Shown: in pieces, positions 1-6,073 of the stretch
Layout: each line of letters opens with the position of its first letter
How positions within the stretch are numbered: position 1 is the first letter of the stretch
DNA from: Candidatus Taylorbacteria bacterium RIFCSPHIGHO2_02_FULL_46_13
GTDB taxonomy: Bacteria; Patescibacteriota; Minisyncoccia; Phycocordibacterales; DSPV01
Length of the DNA stretch: 9,818 nt
Assembly (NCBI GenBank): GCA_001821015.1
Contig: MHRQ01000018.1
Span: forward strand, 1 to 9,818
Reading direction: 5' to 3'
Program-made: the position numbers and the translations under genes
Notes under the pieces: model-generated
Told to the model about the DNA's origin: nothing
The model's input: the letters and a program-made list of their open reading frames with translations, nothing else
Database searches by the model: none

Positions 1-18
1 GAGGACGCTACTACATTA

Positions 19-53
19 TTCTGGATTGCTTCGCTGCGCTCGCAATGACGGGA
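19..53. repeat. REP-like dispersed palindromic repeat
   Basis: This stretch reads on the minus strand as a 'CGTCATTGCGAGCGCAGCGA' type sequence followed by AGCAATCCAG. This is a widespread intergenic repeat that I recognise from many unrelated bacterial genomes. Its core is an inverted repeat ATTGC (25-29) with GCAAT (42-46). It sits just downstream of the stop codon of the SPFH gene at 84, in the 3' region where such elements commonly lie. Copy number cannot be judged from one window. Confidence 0.6.
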
Positions 54-83
54 TACTACCAACTTTTGCGCATGATCCGTTTT

Positions 84-848
84 TCACTTCACTACAGAGT
101 CCTTCTTGAGCATTGAAATCGCATCCTGAACCGTCGTCATGAATTGCGCGGGGAAAATGATGGTGGAGTTTTTCTCCGTGGAAATCTCGGCCATTGTCTG
201 GAGCGTGCGCAACTGGAGCGCCACCGGATGCTTCGCGATGATGTCCGCCGCCTCTCCGAGCCGCACTGCCGCCTGGAATTCTCCCTCGGCGGCGACGATT
301 TTTGCCCGGCGCTCGCGCTCGGCCTCCGCCTCTTTCGCCATCGCCCGCTGCATGTTGTCGGGAAGCGAGATGTCTTTTATCTCAACGACGGGCACTTCTG
401 CGCCCCACGGGCTCGTATGAGCGTCAATGACACCCTTAATCTGCTTATTTATCGTCGTTCTTTCCGTAAGCAGCTGGTCCAGGCTGAATTGTCCGACGAC
501 ATTGCGGATGGTCGTTTGGCTGATCTGGTTCGTGGCCTCATACACATCCTCAATCGCGATGACCGCCTTTTCGGGGTCCGTAACGCGGTAGTACGCGACG
601 GCAGTTACGTCTATGGAGACATTGTCTTTTGTAATTATTTTCTGGGAAGCAATCTGCATGGTGACGATGCGCAGGGACACGCGGACCATTGATTGAAAAG
701 GCACGAAAATAAAGGTCAATCCCGGCTCGCGCACCCCCGTGAATTTCCCGAGTAGGAACACGACGCCGCGCTCATATTGCCGCAGAATGCGGATGGAGAT
801 AAGGAGATAGAAGAGAACTATCCCAATTAGTATGTATTCCGATCCCAT
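84..848 (-). CDS. SPFH/band 7 (stomatin-like, slipin) membrane protein
   Basis: A stomatin/slipin-type scaffold protein of 254 residues. Family members oligomerise on the inner membrane and organise membrane microdomains or regulate membrane proteases. A single N-terminal membrane anchor (about residues 4-21) is followed at once by the SPFH domain (QYERGVVFLLGKF at 24-36, EPGLTFIFVPF at 41-51, then DPEKA at 91-95 and the SLDQLLTER helix at 122-130). A charged helix with AEAERERRAKI (174-184) and EGEFQAA (188-194) is the usual coiled-coil tail. The start at 848 (MGSEYIL) is chosen because the membrane anchor follows directly. The frame stays open to an ATG at 950, but that extension adds Arg/Phe-rich sequence unlike the family and would run into the divergent gene starting at 911. 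Another ATG lies at 875. No strong ribosome binding site is seen before any of them. The usual partner NfeD is not in the window. Confidence 0.9.
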   Translation of the reverse strand: MGSEYILIGIVLFYLLISIRILRQYERGVVFLLGKFTGVREPGLTFIFVPFQSMVRVSLRIVTMQIASQKIITKDNVSIDVTAVAYYRVTDPEKAVIAIEDVYEATNQISQTTIRNVVGQFSLDQLLTERTTINKQIKGVIDAHTSPWGAEVPVVEIKDISLPDNMQRAMAKEAEAERERRAKIVAAEGEFQAAVRLGEAADIIAKHPVALQLRTLQTMAEISTEKNSTIIFPAQFMTTVQDAISMLKKDSVVK

Positions 849-910
849 GCCAACAGTATTCCATGGGAATGACATGCCCGCAACGCATAGCCATGCTATC
901 CTACTCCTCA

Positions 911-1378
911 ATGAGAAACGGAAAGAAAATCGGGATAACTGCCGGAACATTTGACCTCTGCCATGCCGGACACATGCTGGTGTTTAAGGAAGCAAAAACG
1001 GTCTGCGATTATCTCATCGTCGCGCTCCAAGACGACCCATCCGACACCCCTCCCGACTATCGCGGGAAAAAGAAAAATAAACCCGTCATGTCATTGGAAG
1101 AAAGGAAAGTGATTCTTGAAGGCATCCGGTACATAGATGAAATAGTGGTGTATCACTCCGAGCAAGACCTGCACGATTTGCTCGTGAAGCTGGAGCCGGA
1201 TATCCGCATTATCGGCAGTGACTGGAAGGGGAAGAACTACACGGGACATGAACTGCCTATGGAAACGTATTTCAATTCGCGCGGCCACTCTTTCTCAACT
1301 TCCGCATTGCGCGAGCGTGTCTTTAAGGCGGAATTTCTTAAAAGCAAAGAGCAAGAGCGGAGAGGCGCTTCAGAGTGA
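911..1378 (+). CDS. Cytidylyltransferase-like nucleotidyltransferase (glycerol-3-phosphate cytidylyltransferase type)
   Basis: A 155-residue protein of the cytidylyltransferase family, which transfers a nucleotide from CTP (or ATP) to a phosphorylated substrate such as glycerol 3-phosphate. The signature is clear: GITAGTFDLCHAGHM (8-22) with the HxGH pair H18 and H21, the KNKPVMSLEER segment (55-65), RYIDEIVVY (73-81), IIGSDWKGKNYTG (100-112) and the C-terminal SFSTSALRERV (127-137), which matches the ISTS/T-x-LR motif of the family. Overall it most resembles TagD, but the exact substrate cannot be fixed from sequence. The start at 911 is chosen because the nucleotide-binding strand begins seven residues in. 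In-frame ATGs at 863 and 893 would lengthen it into the region shared with the divergent SPFH gene, 62 bp away. No clear Shine-Dalgarno sequence. Confidence 0.85.
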   Translation: MRNGKKIGITAGTFDLCHAGHMLVFKEAKTVCDYLIVALQDDPSDTPPDYRGKKKNKPVMSLEERKVILEGIRYIDEIVVYHSEQDLHDLLVKLEPDIRIIGSDWKGKNYTGHELPMETYFNSRGHSFSTSALRERVFKAEFLKSKEQERRGASE

Positions 1379-1395
1379 GCGCGCGCGTACGATAA

Positions 1396-1446
1396 GCGGT
1401 TTTTCCGCGTTTTCACCAATTATTACCTGCTAAAAACAGGCGGTGG
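1396..1446 (+). terminator. Possible terminator hairpins after the cytidylyltransferase
   Basis: Seventeen bases after the stop codon there is a short hairpin, GCGG (1396-1399) with CCGC (1405-1408) and a T5 loop, followed by GTTTT. Directly after it lies a nested structure, CACC (1414-1417) with GGTG (1443-1446) enclosing CCTG (1426-1429) with CAGG (1437-1440). Both are weak, so this is only a candidate transcript end. The rest of the 155-bp gap (1447-1533) holds the AT-rich promoter region of the next gene. Confidence 0.3.
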
Positions 1447-1515
1447 ATAACTTTGTGGCGCACTTCTCCCTCATGGCACATACTTTGAGGACGAAATTGG
1501 TCGACTTACAAATTA

Positions 1516-1521
1516 TATAAT
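1516..1521 (+). promoter_or_regulatory. -10 box (TATAAT) for the DUF378 gene
   Basis: A perfect TATAAT lies 12 bases before the ATG at 1534, inside an AT-rich run (1508-1533). No good -35 hexamer is found at 16-18 bp. TTGGTC at 1497-1502 is too close, unless TATTTA at 1521-1526 is the real -10 box. If transcription starts about 7 bases after TATAAT, the leader is only about six bases, so the mRNA would be close to leaderless. That agrees with the missing Shine-Dalgarno sequence. Confidence 0.45.
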
Positions 1522-1533
1522 ATTTATCACAAT

Positions 1534-1749
1534 ATGAAATTACACATGGTCGCGTTCATTCTCCTCATCGTTGGAGGTTTGAACTGGGGTCTTACGGCAA
1601 TCGGATTCAATGTTGTCAGTATGATTTTCGGCAGCTGGCCGATAGTTGAGCAGATTATCTACATTTTGGTGGGTGTCGCCGCAATCTACGAGGTTGTGAC
1701 GCACAAGCAGAATTGCAAGAACTGCGCTGCTGGTTCAGCAACCGTATAG
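1534..1749 (+). CDS. DUF378 family small membrane protein
   Basis: A 71-residue protein that I recognise as DUF378, a family of unknown function with two membrane segments. The first segment (about residues 5-27) carries the family core ILLIVGGLNWGLTAIGFNVV (9-28). The second is about residues 38-56 (EQIIYILVGVAAIYEVV). The polar tail HKQNCKNCAAG contains a C-x2-C pair (C61, C64) after H57, which could bind a metal or form a disulphide; this is inference. It is transcribed alone, with an AT-rich promoter just upstream and a strong terminator 27 bases after the stop. No ribosome binding site is visible. Confidence 0.88.
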   Translation: MKLHMVAFILLIVGGLNWGLTAIGFNVVSMIFGSWPIVEQIIYILVGVAAIYEVVTHKQNCKNCAAGSATV

Positions 1750-1775
1750 GGTCAGGTGTTTTTGCACCTTTACTG

Positions 1776-1800
1776 AACAGGCCGCTTTCGCGGCCTGTTT
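1776..1800. terminator. Bidirectional terminator between the DUF378 gene and mntH
   Basis: A perfect 10-bp stem, AACAGGCCGC (1776-1785) and GCGGCCTGTT (1790-1799), with a 4-base loop. On the plus strand it is followed by TTTGCGTTTGGCGTTTT, and on the minus strand the loop is GAAA, a GNRA tetraloop. It lies between two convergent genes, so it most likely ends the DUF378 transcript and also the minus-strand metal locus. Smaller hairpins flank it: AGGTG/CACCT at 1754-1769 and ACCGGC/GCCGGT at 1819-1837. The second directly follows the mntH stop codon. Confidence 0.75.
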
Positions 1801-1837
1801 GCGTTTGGCGTTTTCGGTACCGGCAAAATTAGCCGGT

Positions 1838-3154
1838 CTATCCGAAGAACAGGTTATATATCAGCCACATGTTTAAGACCACTATGCACAGTGCTATGAC
1901 ATACGCGGTTACCTTGAGCCACAACCTGTTCACAAAGCTTCCCATTTCCTTTTTATTGCTCGTGAACATGACGAGTGGAACGACGGCAAACGGTAATTGA
2001 ATGCTCAAAACAACCTGACTCAAAATAAGGAGTTTGCCGACGCCAAAATCTTGGAAAAATAGAATAACGGCGAGCGCTGGAATTATCGCGAGCAATCGTG
2101 TGATTATTCTTCGCAGCCACGCGCGCATTTTCAGATTCAGGAACCCCTCCATAATTATCTGCCCCGTCAGCGTCCCCGTGAGAGTAGAGTTCTGGCCGGA
2201 AGCGAGAAGCGCCAAAGCGAACACGATGCTTGCAAGAGAAGTTCCCAAAAGCGGGGTCAGAAGCTCGTACGCTTTATCAATATCCGCGACATCCGAATGT
2301 CCGGAAAAGTGGAAAACCGAGGCCGACATTATGAGAATTGCCGCGTTCACGAAGAACGCCCCCATGAGCGCGATTACCGTATCAATGGTTGCAAATTTGA
2401 CAGCCTCCTTTTTACCCGCGAGGTCGCGTACGAACGCCCTCGTTTGAACAACGGAAGAATGCAGGAACAAATTATGCGGCATCACTGTCGCGCCTATGAT
2501 GCCGAGCGCTATATACAGCATTTCCTTGTCGCTGAAAATGGCGGCAGTTGGGATGAAGCCCGCGAGAAGGGAGGCGATTTCCGGCCTTGAGAGAATAAGT
2601 TCTAAACCGAATGCGACCACGATGGTTCCTATAAGCGCTATTATTAAGGCCTCCAGATAGCGGAACCCTTTTTTCTGTAGCATCAGAATAAGAAGCACGT
2701 CCGCCGCCGTGATGACGACGCCGATTGCGAGCGGGATGTGAAATAGGAGATTAAGAGCAATGGCAGAGCCGATGACTTCTGCGAGGTCGCACGCGATTAT
2801 CATTATTTCCGCCATGACCCATAGCCCGATGCGCACGGGTTTTGGATAGTCGCGGCAGGCCTGCGCCAAATCCTTGCCGGTGGCGATTCCCAGCTTCAGC
2901 GCCAAGTGCTGAAGGAGTATCGCCACGATGTTTGATATGAGTATGACGAAGAGCAGGGAATAGCCGAACTTCGCGCCGCCTGACAAGTCGGTCGCCCAGT
3001 TGCCGGGGTCCATATAGCCGACGGCGACGAGATAACCCGGACCGGAAAACGCCAGAAGCTTTCGGAGAAACGATGCCCCCGCAGGTACGGGAACAGAACT
3101 GTGGACCTCTGAAAGACTTTTTTGTTCCTCCTCGATAAACGCTCCCGCAGTCAT
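1838..3154 (-). CDS. mntH: Nramp family divalent metal (Mn/Fe) transporter
   Basis: A 438-residue Nramp transporter, a proton-coupled importer of Mn(II)/Fe(II) in the cytoplasmic membrane. The two broken-helix metal-site motifs are intact: DPGNWATD at 49-56 (helix 1, ligands D49 and N52) and GATVMPHN at 221-228 (helix 6, with M225 as the thioether ligand that selects transition metals over Ca/Mg, and H227). H232 follows in the usual LHSSVVQTR segment (231-239). The proton-path acids of helix 3 are also present (CDLAEVIG, D123 and E126). Some 30 hydrophilic residues precede the first helix; about 11 membrane segments follow. This length and these motifs are normal for the family. It lies 69 bp after the ZIP gene, the last gene of the minus-strand metal locus. 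It may be co-transcribed or have its own promoter in the AT-rich gap. No Shine-Dalgarno sequence. The symbol is by family; Mn against Fe preference is not settled. Confidence 0.92.
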   Translation of the reverse strand: MTAGAFIEEEQKSLSEVHSSVPVPAGASFLRKLLAFSGPGYLVAVGYMDPGNWATDLSGGAKFGYSLLFVILISNIVAILLQHLALKLGIATGKDLAQACRDYPKPVRIGLWVMAEIMIIACDLAEVIGSAIALNLLFHIPLAIGVVITAADVLLILMLQKKGFRYLEALIIALIGTIVVAFGLELILSRPEIASLLAGFIPTAAIFSDKEMLYIALGIIGATVMPHNLFLHSSVVQTRAFVRDLAGKKEAVKFATIDTVIALMGAFFVNAAILIMSASVFHFSGHSDVADIDKAYELLTPLLGTSLASIVFALALLASGQNSTLTGTLTGQIIMEGFLNLKMRAWLRRIITRLLAIIPALAVILFFQDFGVGKLLILSQVVLSIQLPFAVVPLVMFTSNKKEMGSFVNRLWLKVTAYVIALCIVVLNMWLIYNLFFG

Positions 3155-3173
3155 AGTTTAATTAATTGATGTG

Positions 3174-3189
3174 TGGAATTTTCATTCCA
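3174..3189. promoter_or_regulatory. Small inverted repeat upstream of mntH
   Basis: TGGAAT (3174-3179) and ATTCCA (3184-3189) form a perfect 6-bp inverted repeat with a 4-base spacer, 19 bp before the mntH start codon in the 69-bp ZIP-mntH gap. It has no T tract, so a terminator is unlikely. A protein binding site or an mRNA hairpin is possible. It does not resemble the operator found at the repressor gene (5943-5966). The AT-rich TTTAATTAATTGA next to the start could serve as a -10 region. Confidence 0.3.
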
Positions 3190-3223
3190 TGCGGGTCGCG
3201 CTGAGGACTTCTTAAAAAACGCT

Positions 3224-4429
3224 TTAACCCAAAACTAGAAATCCGGTAAAATACATAATCAATAATCCCGCCAAGAATCCTGAAACATTGGTAAAGGTAA
3301 ATACGGAAAGCCATCGCCCCTTTGCCATACTGTGGAGAATATCAAAAGCGATATCAAAAATAGCTCCGGCACCAATGGCCAGGAAAAGTACACCATAAAC
3401 CGGCGAGTAAGCGAATCCGCCAATCAAACTTCCAAGAATGGTCGGAGCGCCAGCTAATAGCCCCATCAATATCAAATGTCCTAATATTCTTTTAATCCGG
3501 CCCTCTCCGTGGGTTAGTGGAGAAATAATTGCAATGCCTTCAGTAACGTTATGCAGCATAAAACCAATTACAAGTGTGGCACCTAGGGCAACTTCACCGA
3601 GGGCATATGCACTGCCTATTGCAAGACCTTCTCCCAGGTTATGAAGCCCAATACCGAGGGCAATCAAATATGCCCACACCATCGCTTTATACTGGTCGCC
3701 TTTCTTGGCAAAATGGAATTCCGTTTTATAACTAACCGCACTCAAAATTAGAATTGCAGAAAAGAACCCGATAACCAGCAGACCAACTCCGTTGAATGCG
3801 TCGGGCAATTTTGTTGTTAAAAGGATGGATTCAGCCAACGTATCAAATCCTAAGAACAACAAAAGCCCAATCGTTAAAGATAGCAGAAATAGGTATCCCT
3901 TGCCTTTGAGTCTGCTTAGAAAGGGGAACCATAGCAAACCGAGCAGTACGGGAATTACGCCAACATATAGACCAAGAAGAACGAAAGTTTTTAAGTATCT
4001 CTCGTCCGCCGTTGGAGTTAAAAAAGCCACGTCAACTTGTTTTTCAAAAGTGACACCGTCGCTGGCAATAAGGGTGAAGGCGATAGGGTCGCCATCTGTC
4101 CATGGATATGCGATAGACACCAACCCGCTTTCCAATGGCTTCAGTATGTTGTCAGGCTCCATTTTGAACTTCCAAATAATTTCATTAACTACTGCCTGGG
4201 CAATGGTCACCTGCTCGGGTCCATCGTTGAAAACCTCCAAATCAATGCGCTCAGGCGTGAAAATTACCCTTTGAATTGCGAGTTTCTCAACAGGAGGCAA
4301 ATCTGCTTTAAATACTCCCAGAGGTCCATATTTCAGAAAGCCGACAAGAAGCACTGCGAGCAAAATCAGCGGCAATAAAAAACTGAACCACGTCTTTAAT
4401 CGTCCGTTTGGTTCTGATTTTTCTGGCAT
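3224..4429 (-). CDS. ZIP family metal permease with extracytoplasmic N-terminal domain
   Basis: A 401-residue ZIP (zinc/iron-regulated transporter-like) permease, which carries Zn, Fe or Mn ions into the cytoplasm. The two metal-site helices are intact: HNLGEG at 263-268 and HNVTEG at 293-298. Unlike minimal bacterial ZIPs, it begins with one membrane segment (about 16-33) and then roughly 110 residues outside the membrane. That part includes FTPERIDLEVFNDGPEQVTI (57-76) and a beta-rich stretch up to about 137, looking like an immunoglobulin- or cupredoxin-type fold. About eight further membrane segments follow from residue 147. I recall ZIPs with this domain from archaea and some bacteria, where they occur beside multicopper oxidases like the gene just upstream here. 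It starts 38 bp after the oxidase gene. The ribosome binding site is weak (GGAAG about 12 bases upstream). Base composition is lower in GC than in mntH. Substrate unknown. Confidence 0.88.
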   Translation of the reverse strand: MPEKSEPNGRLKTWFSFLLPLILLAVLLVGFLKYGPLGVFKADLPPVEKLAIQRVIFTPERIDLEVFNDGPEQVTIAQAVVNEIIWKFKMEPDNILKPLESGLVSIAYPWTDGDPIAFTLIASDGVTFEKQVDVAFLTPTADERYLKTFVLLGLYVGVIPVLLGLLWFPFLSRLKGKGYLFLLSLTIGLLLFLGFDTLAESILLTTKLPDAFNGVGLLVIGFFSAILILSAVSYKTEFHFAKKGDQYKAMVWAYLIALGIGLHNLGEGLAIGSAYALGEVALGATLVIGFMLHNVTEGIAIISPLTHGEGRIKRILGHLILMGLLAGAPTILGSLIGGFAYSPVYGVLFLAIGAGAIFDIAFDILHSMAKGRWLSVFTFTNVSGFLAGLLIMYFTGFLVLG

Positions 4430-4467
4430 ATGATTTATCTTCCATTAAAACGCGGCGCTTAATTATT

Positions 4468-5523
4468 TTATTCCATAACCATAAACATTCCGGCCCACCC
4501 TAACTCGGAAAATTCGATAACGTGGGAATGAAACATATATATGCCCGGTTCTCTAAATCGAATATCCAAGATAGATCTCTCGGCTTGTCCTAGAGTAATT
4601 ATGTCGGTAAAATTATCAGGAATTAAGTTTGTGCCCGTTTGATATTCATTAAAAAAATTAGCGTGCAAATGAAACGAATTAATAGGATCAAACTCAAGCA
4701 TGTTACTTAAATAAACACGCACCAGTTCGCCCTTTTGAACCACTATCGGATCAATATTGTACGCAAACGCCCTGGTATTCACGGCATATATCTCATTTGC
4801 GCCATCAAAGTTGACATCAAAACCATTCATCACCATTATCAACTCTTTGTCGGCTTTTGGTCGCGTATCATTTTTAGGGTCTACAATATAAGTTCCATAC
4901 AATCCTCGGGCTACATGTTCCGAAACTGGATAGCTGTGACAATGATAAACGTGAGTGCCGTATGGGCCCGCCTTAAACTCATACGTAAAACTCTCTCCGG
5001 GCAAAACCATGTCTTCAAAAGCTGAACCGTCCATTTCAGCTGAATGAAAGCCGTGAAAATGAGCAGTATGAGGTTTTGTACCGCCATTGGTAAGCGTTAT
5101 TTTAATGGTATCGCCCTCGGTTGCGCGAATGGTCGGGCCGGGCACTTGGCCGTTATATGTCCAAGCCGGATAAAAAACACCCGGTGCAACCTCGATTTCT
5201 TTATCCTGAATGAAAAATTTATATTCTCGCAGTAACGCGCCGTCAGGCAGCGGAGTTTCTTTATAAAACCTAGAGCGTTCCTCTTTAGGAAGATTATTGA
5301 AATTCCAGGTTGTTAGAAATTCCGTAGGATTAAAATCATCGCTCTGATATTCTCCCGTGGTGCCGATGCTCTCTTGAGCTGTCTGCTGTAACGCGAGATG
5401 GTCGGACTCACCTGTGCCGATGTTGTTTATGAACCGATAGCCAATAAAAATCGCAACGACGATTAGCAAAGTCAGAACTATAAAAGTTTTTTTCATACTA
5501 GCTGAAGTTGCGTTACCGAGCAT
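4468..5523 (-). CDS. Two-domain multicopper oxidase (laccase / nitrite-reductase-like), membrane-anchored
   Basis: A 351-residue copper oxidase anchored by one N-terminal segment (about residues 12-30) and otherwise outside the cytoplasm. It couples one-electron oxidation of a substrate to reduction of oxygen. Domain 1 (about 110-216) has YNGQVPGPTIRATEGDTI (123-140), PHTAHFHGFH (151-160) and HVYHCHSYPVSEH (191-203). Domain 2 (about 225-351) has FHLHANFF (284-291) and FHSHVIEF (331-338). The eight histidines for the trinuclear cluster are present: H155/H157, H194/H196, H285/H287, H332/H334. The type 1 site is in domain 1 (H152, C195, H203) with L208 in the axial place. Domain 2 has no cysteine, so it has no second type 1 site. 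The full His set argues against a plain NirK nitrite reductase. The start is either 5523 (3 bp after the repressor stop) or ATG 5496 (MKKTF); the second gives a cleaner membrane anchor. The substrate may be a metal ion; this is inference from the neighbours. Confidence 0.88.
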   Translation of the reverse strand: MLGNATSASMKKTFIVLTLLIVVAIFIGYRFINNIGTGESDHLALQQTAQESIGTTGEYQSDDFNPTEFLTTWNFNNLPKEERSRFYKETPLPDGALLREYKFFIQDKEIEVAPGVFYPAWTYNGQVPGPTIRATEGDTIKITLTNGGTKPHTAHFHGFHSAEMDGSAFEDMVLPGESFTYEFKAGPYGTHVYHCHSYPVSEHVARGLYGTYIVDPKNDTRPKADKELIMVMNGFDVNFDGANEIYAVNTRAFAYNIDPIVVQKGELVRVYLSNMLEFDPINSFHLHANFFNEYQTGTNLIPDNFTDIITLGQAERSILDIRFREPGIYMFHSHVIEFSELGWAGMFMVME

Positions 5524-5526
5524 ATT

Positions 5527-5943
5527 TTAAATTTTAGGAATAAGCATACCGTGCGGGTCATACTTTGGGCTTCCCAAAAAGCGATTCAGTTTCTTGGCGA
5601 CTTCGTTGCTTATCCCGTGCTCAAGCCGATGTGCTTCAGCGTGAACTTTCCCGCGCGGCATTTTAAGAACGGAGTGAAGGAAGACCTCCAGAATTCTGTG
5701 TTTAAAAGTAATGGCTTGCGCTATCTTTTGCCCGCGCGACGTAAGCTTGATGGAGGAATATTTATTTGCGACGACTAGACCATCACGCATCAGTTCTTTT
5801 AGACGCTCTGAAACAGTAGATTTGCTTAGATGCAGATACCGCGCCGTCTCGGTGGTGGAGGCGAGACCGGAGTTTTTCTCCTGCAACCGACGAATAGCGC
5901 GCAAATAATCCTCCCGTGTCGCGCTCAAAGGTTTAGTGGACAT
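5527..5943 (-). CDS. DtxR/MntR family metal-dependent transcriptional repressor
   Basis: A 138-residue repressor of the DtxR/MntR type that binds DNA when loaded with Fe(II) or Mn(II). It has a winged helix-turn-helix (ETARYLHLSKSTVSERLKEL at 32-51, wing at 57-70) and the dimerisation/metal domain with KHRILEVFL (81-89) and VHAEAHRLEHGIS (100-112), ending in PKYDPHGMLIP. By comparison with DtxR and MntR, the likely metal ligands are D12, H82, E86, H101, H105, E108 and H109. It lacks the C-terminal SH3-like domain, as MntR does. The start at 5943 (MSTKPLS) is chosen over the ATG at 5964 because the latter lies inside the predicted -10 box (5961-5966) and could not be on the transcript. First gene of the minus-strand locus; the oxidase gene begins 3 bp after its stop. 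An inverted repeat over its promoter and start suggests autorepression. Confidence 0.9.
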   Translation of the reverse strand: MSTKPLSATREDYLRAIRRLQEKNSGLASTTETARYLHLSKSTVSERLKELMRDGLVVANKYSSIKLTSRGQKIAQAITFKHRILEVFLHSVLKMPRGKVHAEAHRLEHGISNEVAKKLNRFLGSPKYDPHGMLIPKI

Positions 5944-5966
5944 AATGTTCGTATACACGAACATTA
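5943..5966. promoter_or_regulatory. Operator: perfect 10+10 bp inverted repeat at the repressor start
   Basis: Arms TAATGTTCGT (5943-5952) and ACGAACATTA (5957-5966) are perfectly complementary around the 4-base spacer ATAC. The repeat covers the predicted -10 box, the likely transcription start and the first base of the start codon of the DtxR-like gene. A repressor bound here would block RNA polymerase. The sequence is not the DtxR/IdeR iron box or the Bacillus MntR box as I know them, so it may be a lineage-specific operator. I found no second full copy elsewhere in the window by eye. Confidence 0.75.
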
Positions 5967-5989
5967 GCAGGTTGCCGGACTCAAGTCAA
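5961..5989 (-). promoter_or_regulatory. Promoter of the metal locus (TTGACT - 17 bp - TAATGT)
   Basis: On the minus strand the -35 box TTGACT (5984-5989) is 17 bp from the -10 box TAATGT (5961-5966), close to a housekeeping sigma consensus. The -10 box coincides with one arm of the inverted repeat. Transcription would start about 10 bases before the ATG at 5943, giving a very short leader without a Shine-Dalgarno sequence. Confidence 0.7.
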
Positions 5990-6009
5990 TAGGAATACAG
6001 AGATAATAG

Positions 6010-6053
6010 AAAAAGCCGTCCGAGAGTGTCCAGGAACAATCTTGGACGGCTTT
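6010..6053 (-). terminator. Rho-independent terminator of the small coiled-coil protein gene
   Basis: A 10-bp perfect stem, AAAGCCGTCC (6012-6021) with GGACGGCTTT (6044-6053), has a 22-base loop. Read on the minus strand, the second arm runs into TTTTTCTATTATC. It lies 20 bp after the stop codon of the gene at 6074-6310 and just upstream of the metal-locus promoter, insulating it. Confidence 0.8.
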
Positions 6054-6073
6054 CTCAGACGGCGCATCAAAAC

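Noticed and set aside
144..692. Open frame of 182 codons on the plus strand
   Set aside because: It lies wholly opposite the SPFH gene, whose domain motifs are clear. The translated product has no membrane or domain pattern, and it is rich in His/Arg as expected of an antisense shadow.
5943..5966. LexA/SOS box
   Set aside because: The SOS box of many bacteria is CGAAC-N4-GTTCG. Here the half sites are in the opposite order (GTTCG then CGAAC), so it does not fit, and the adjacent gene is a metal repressor.
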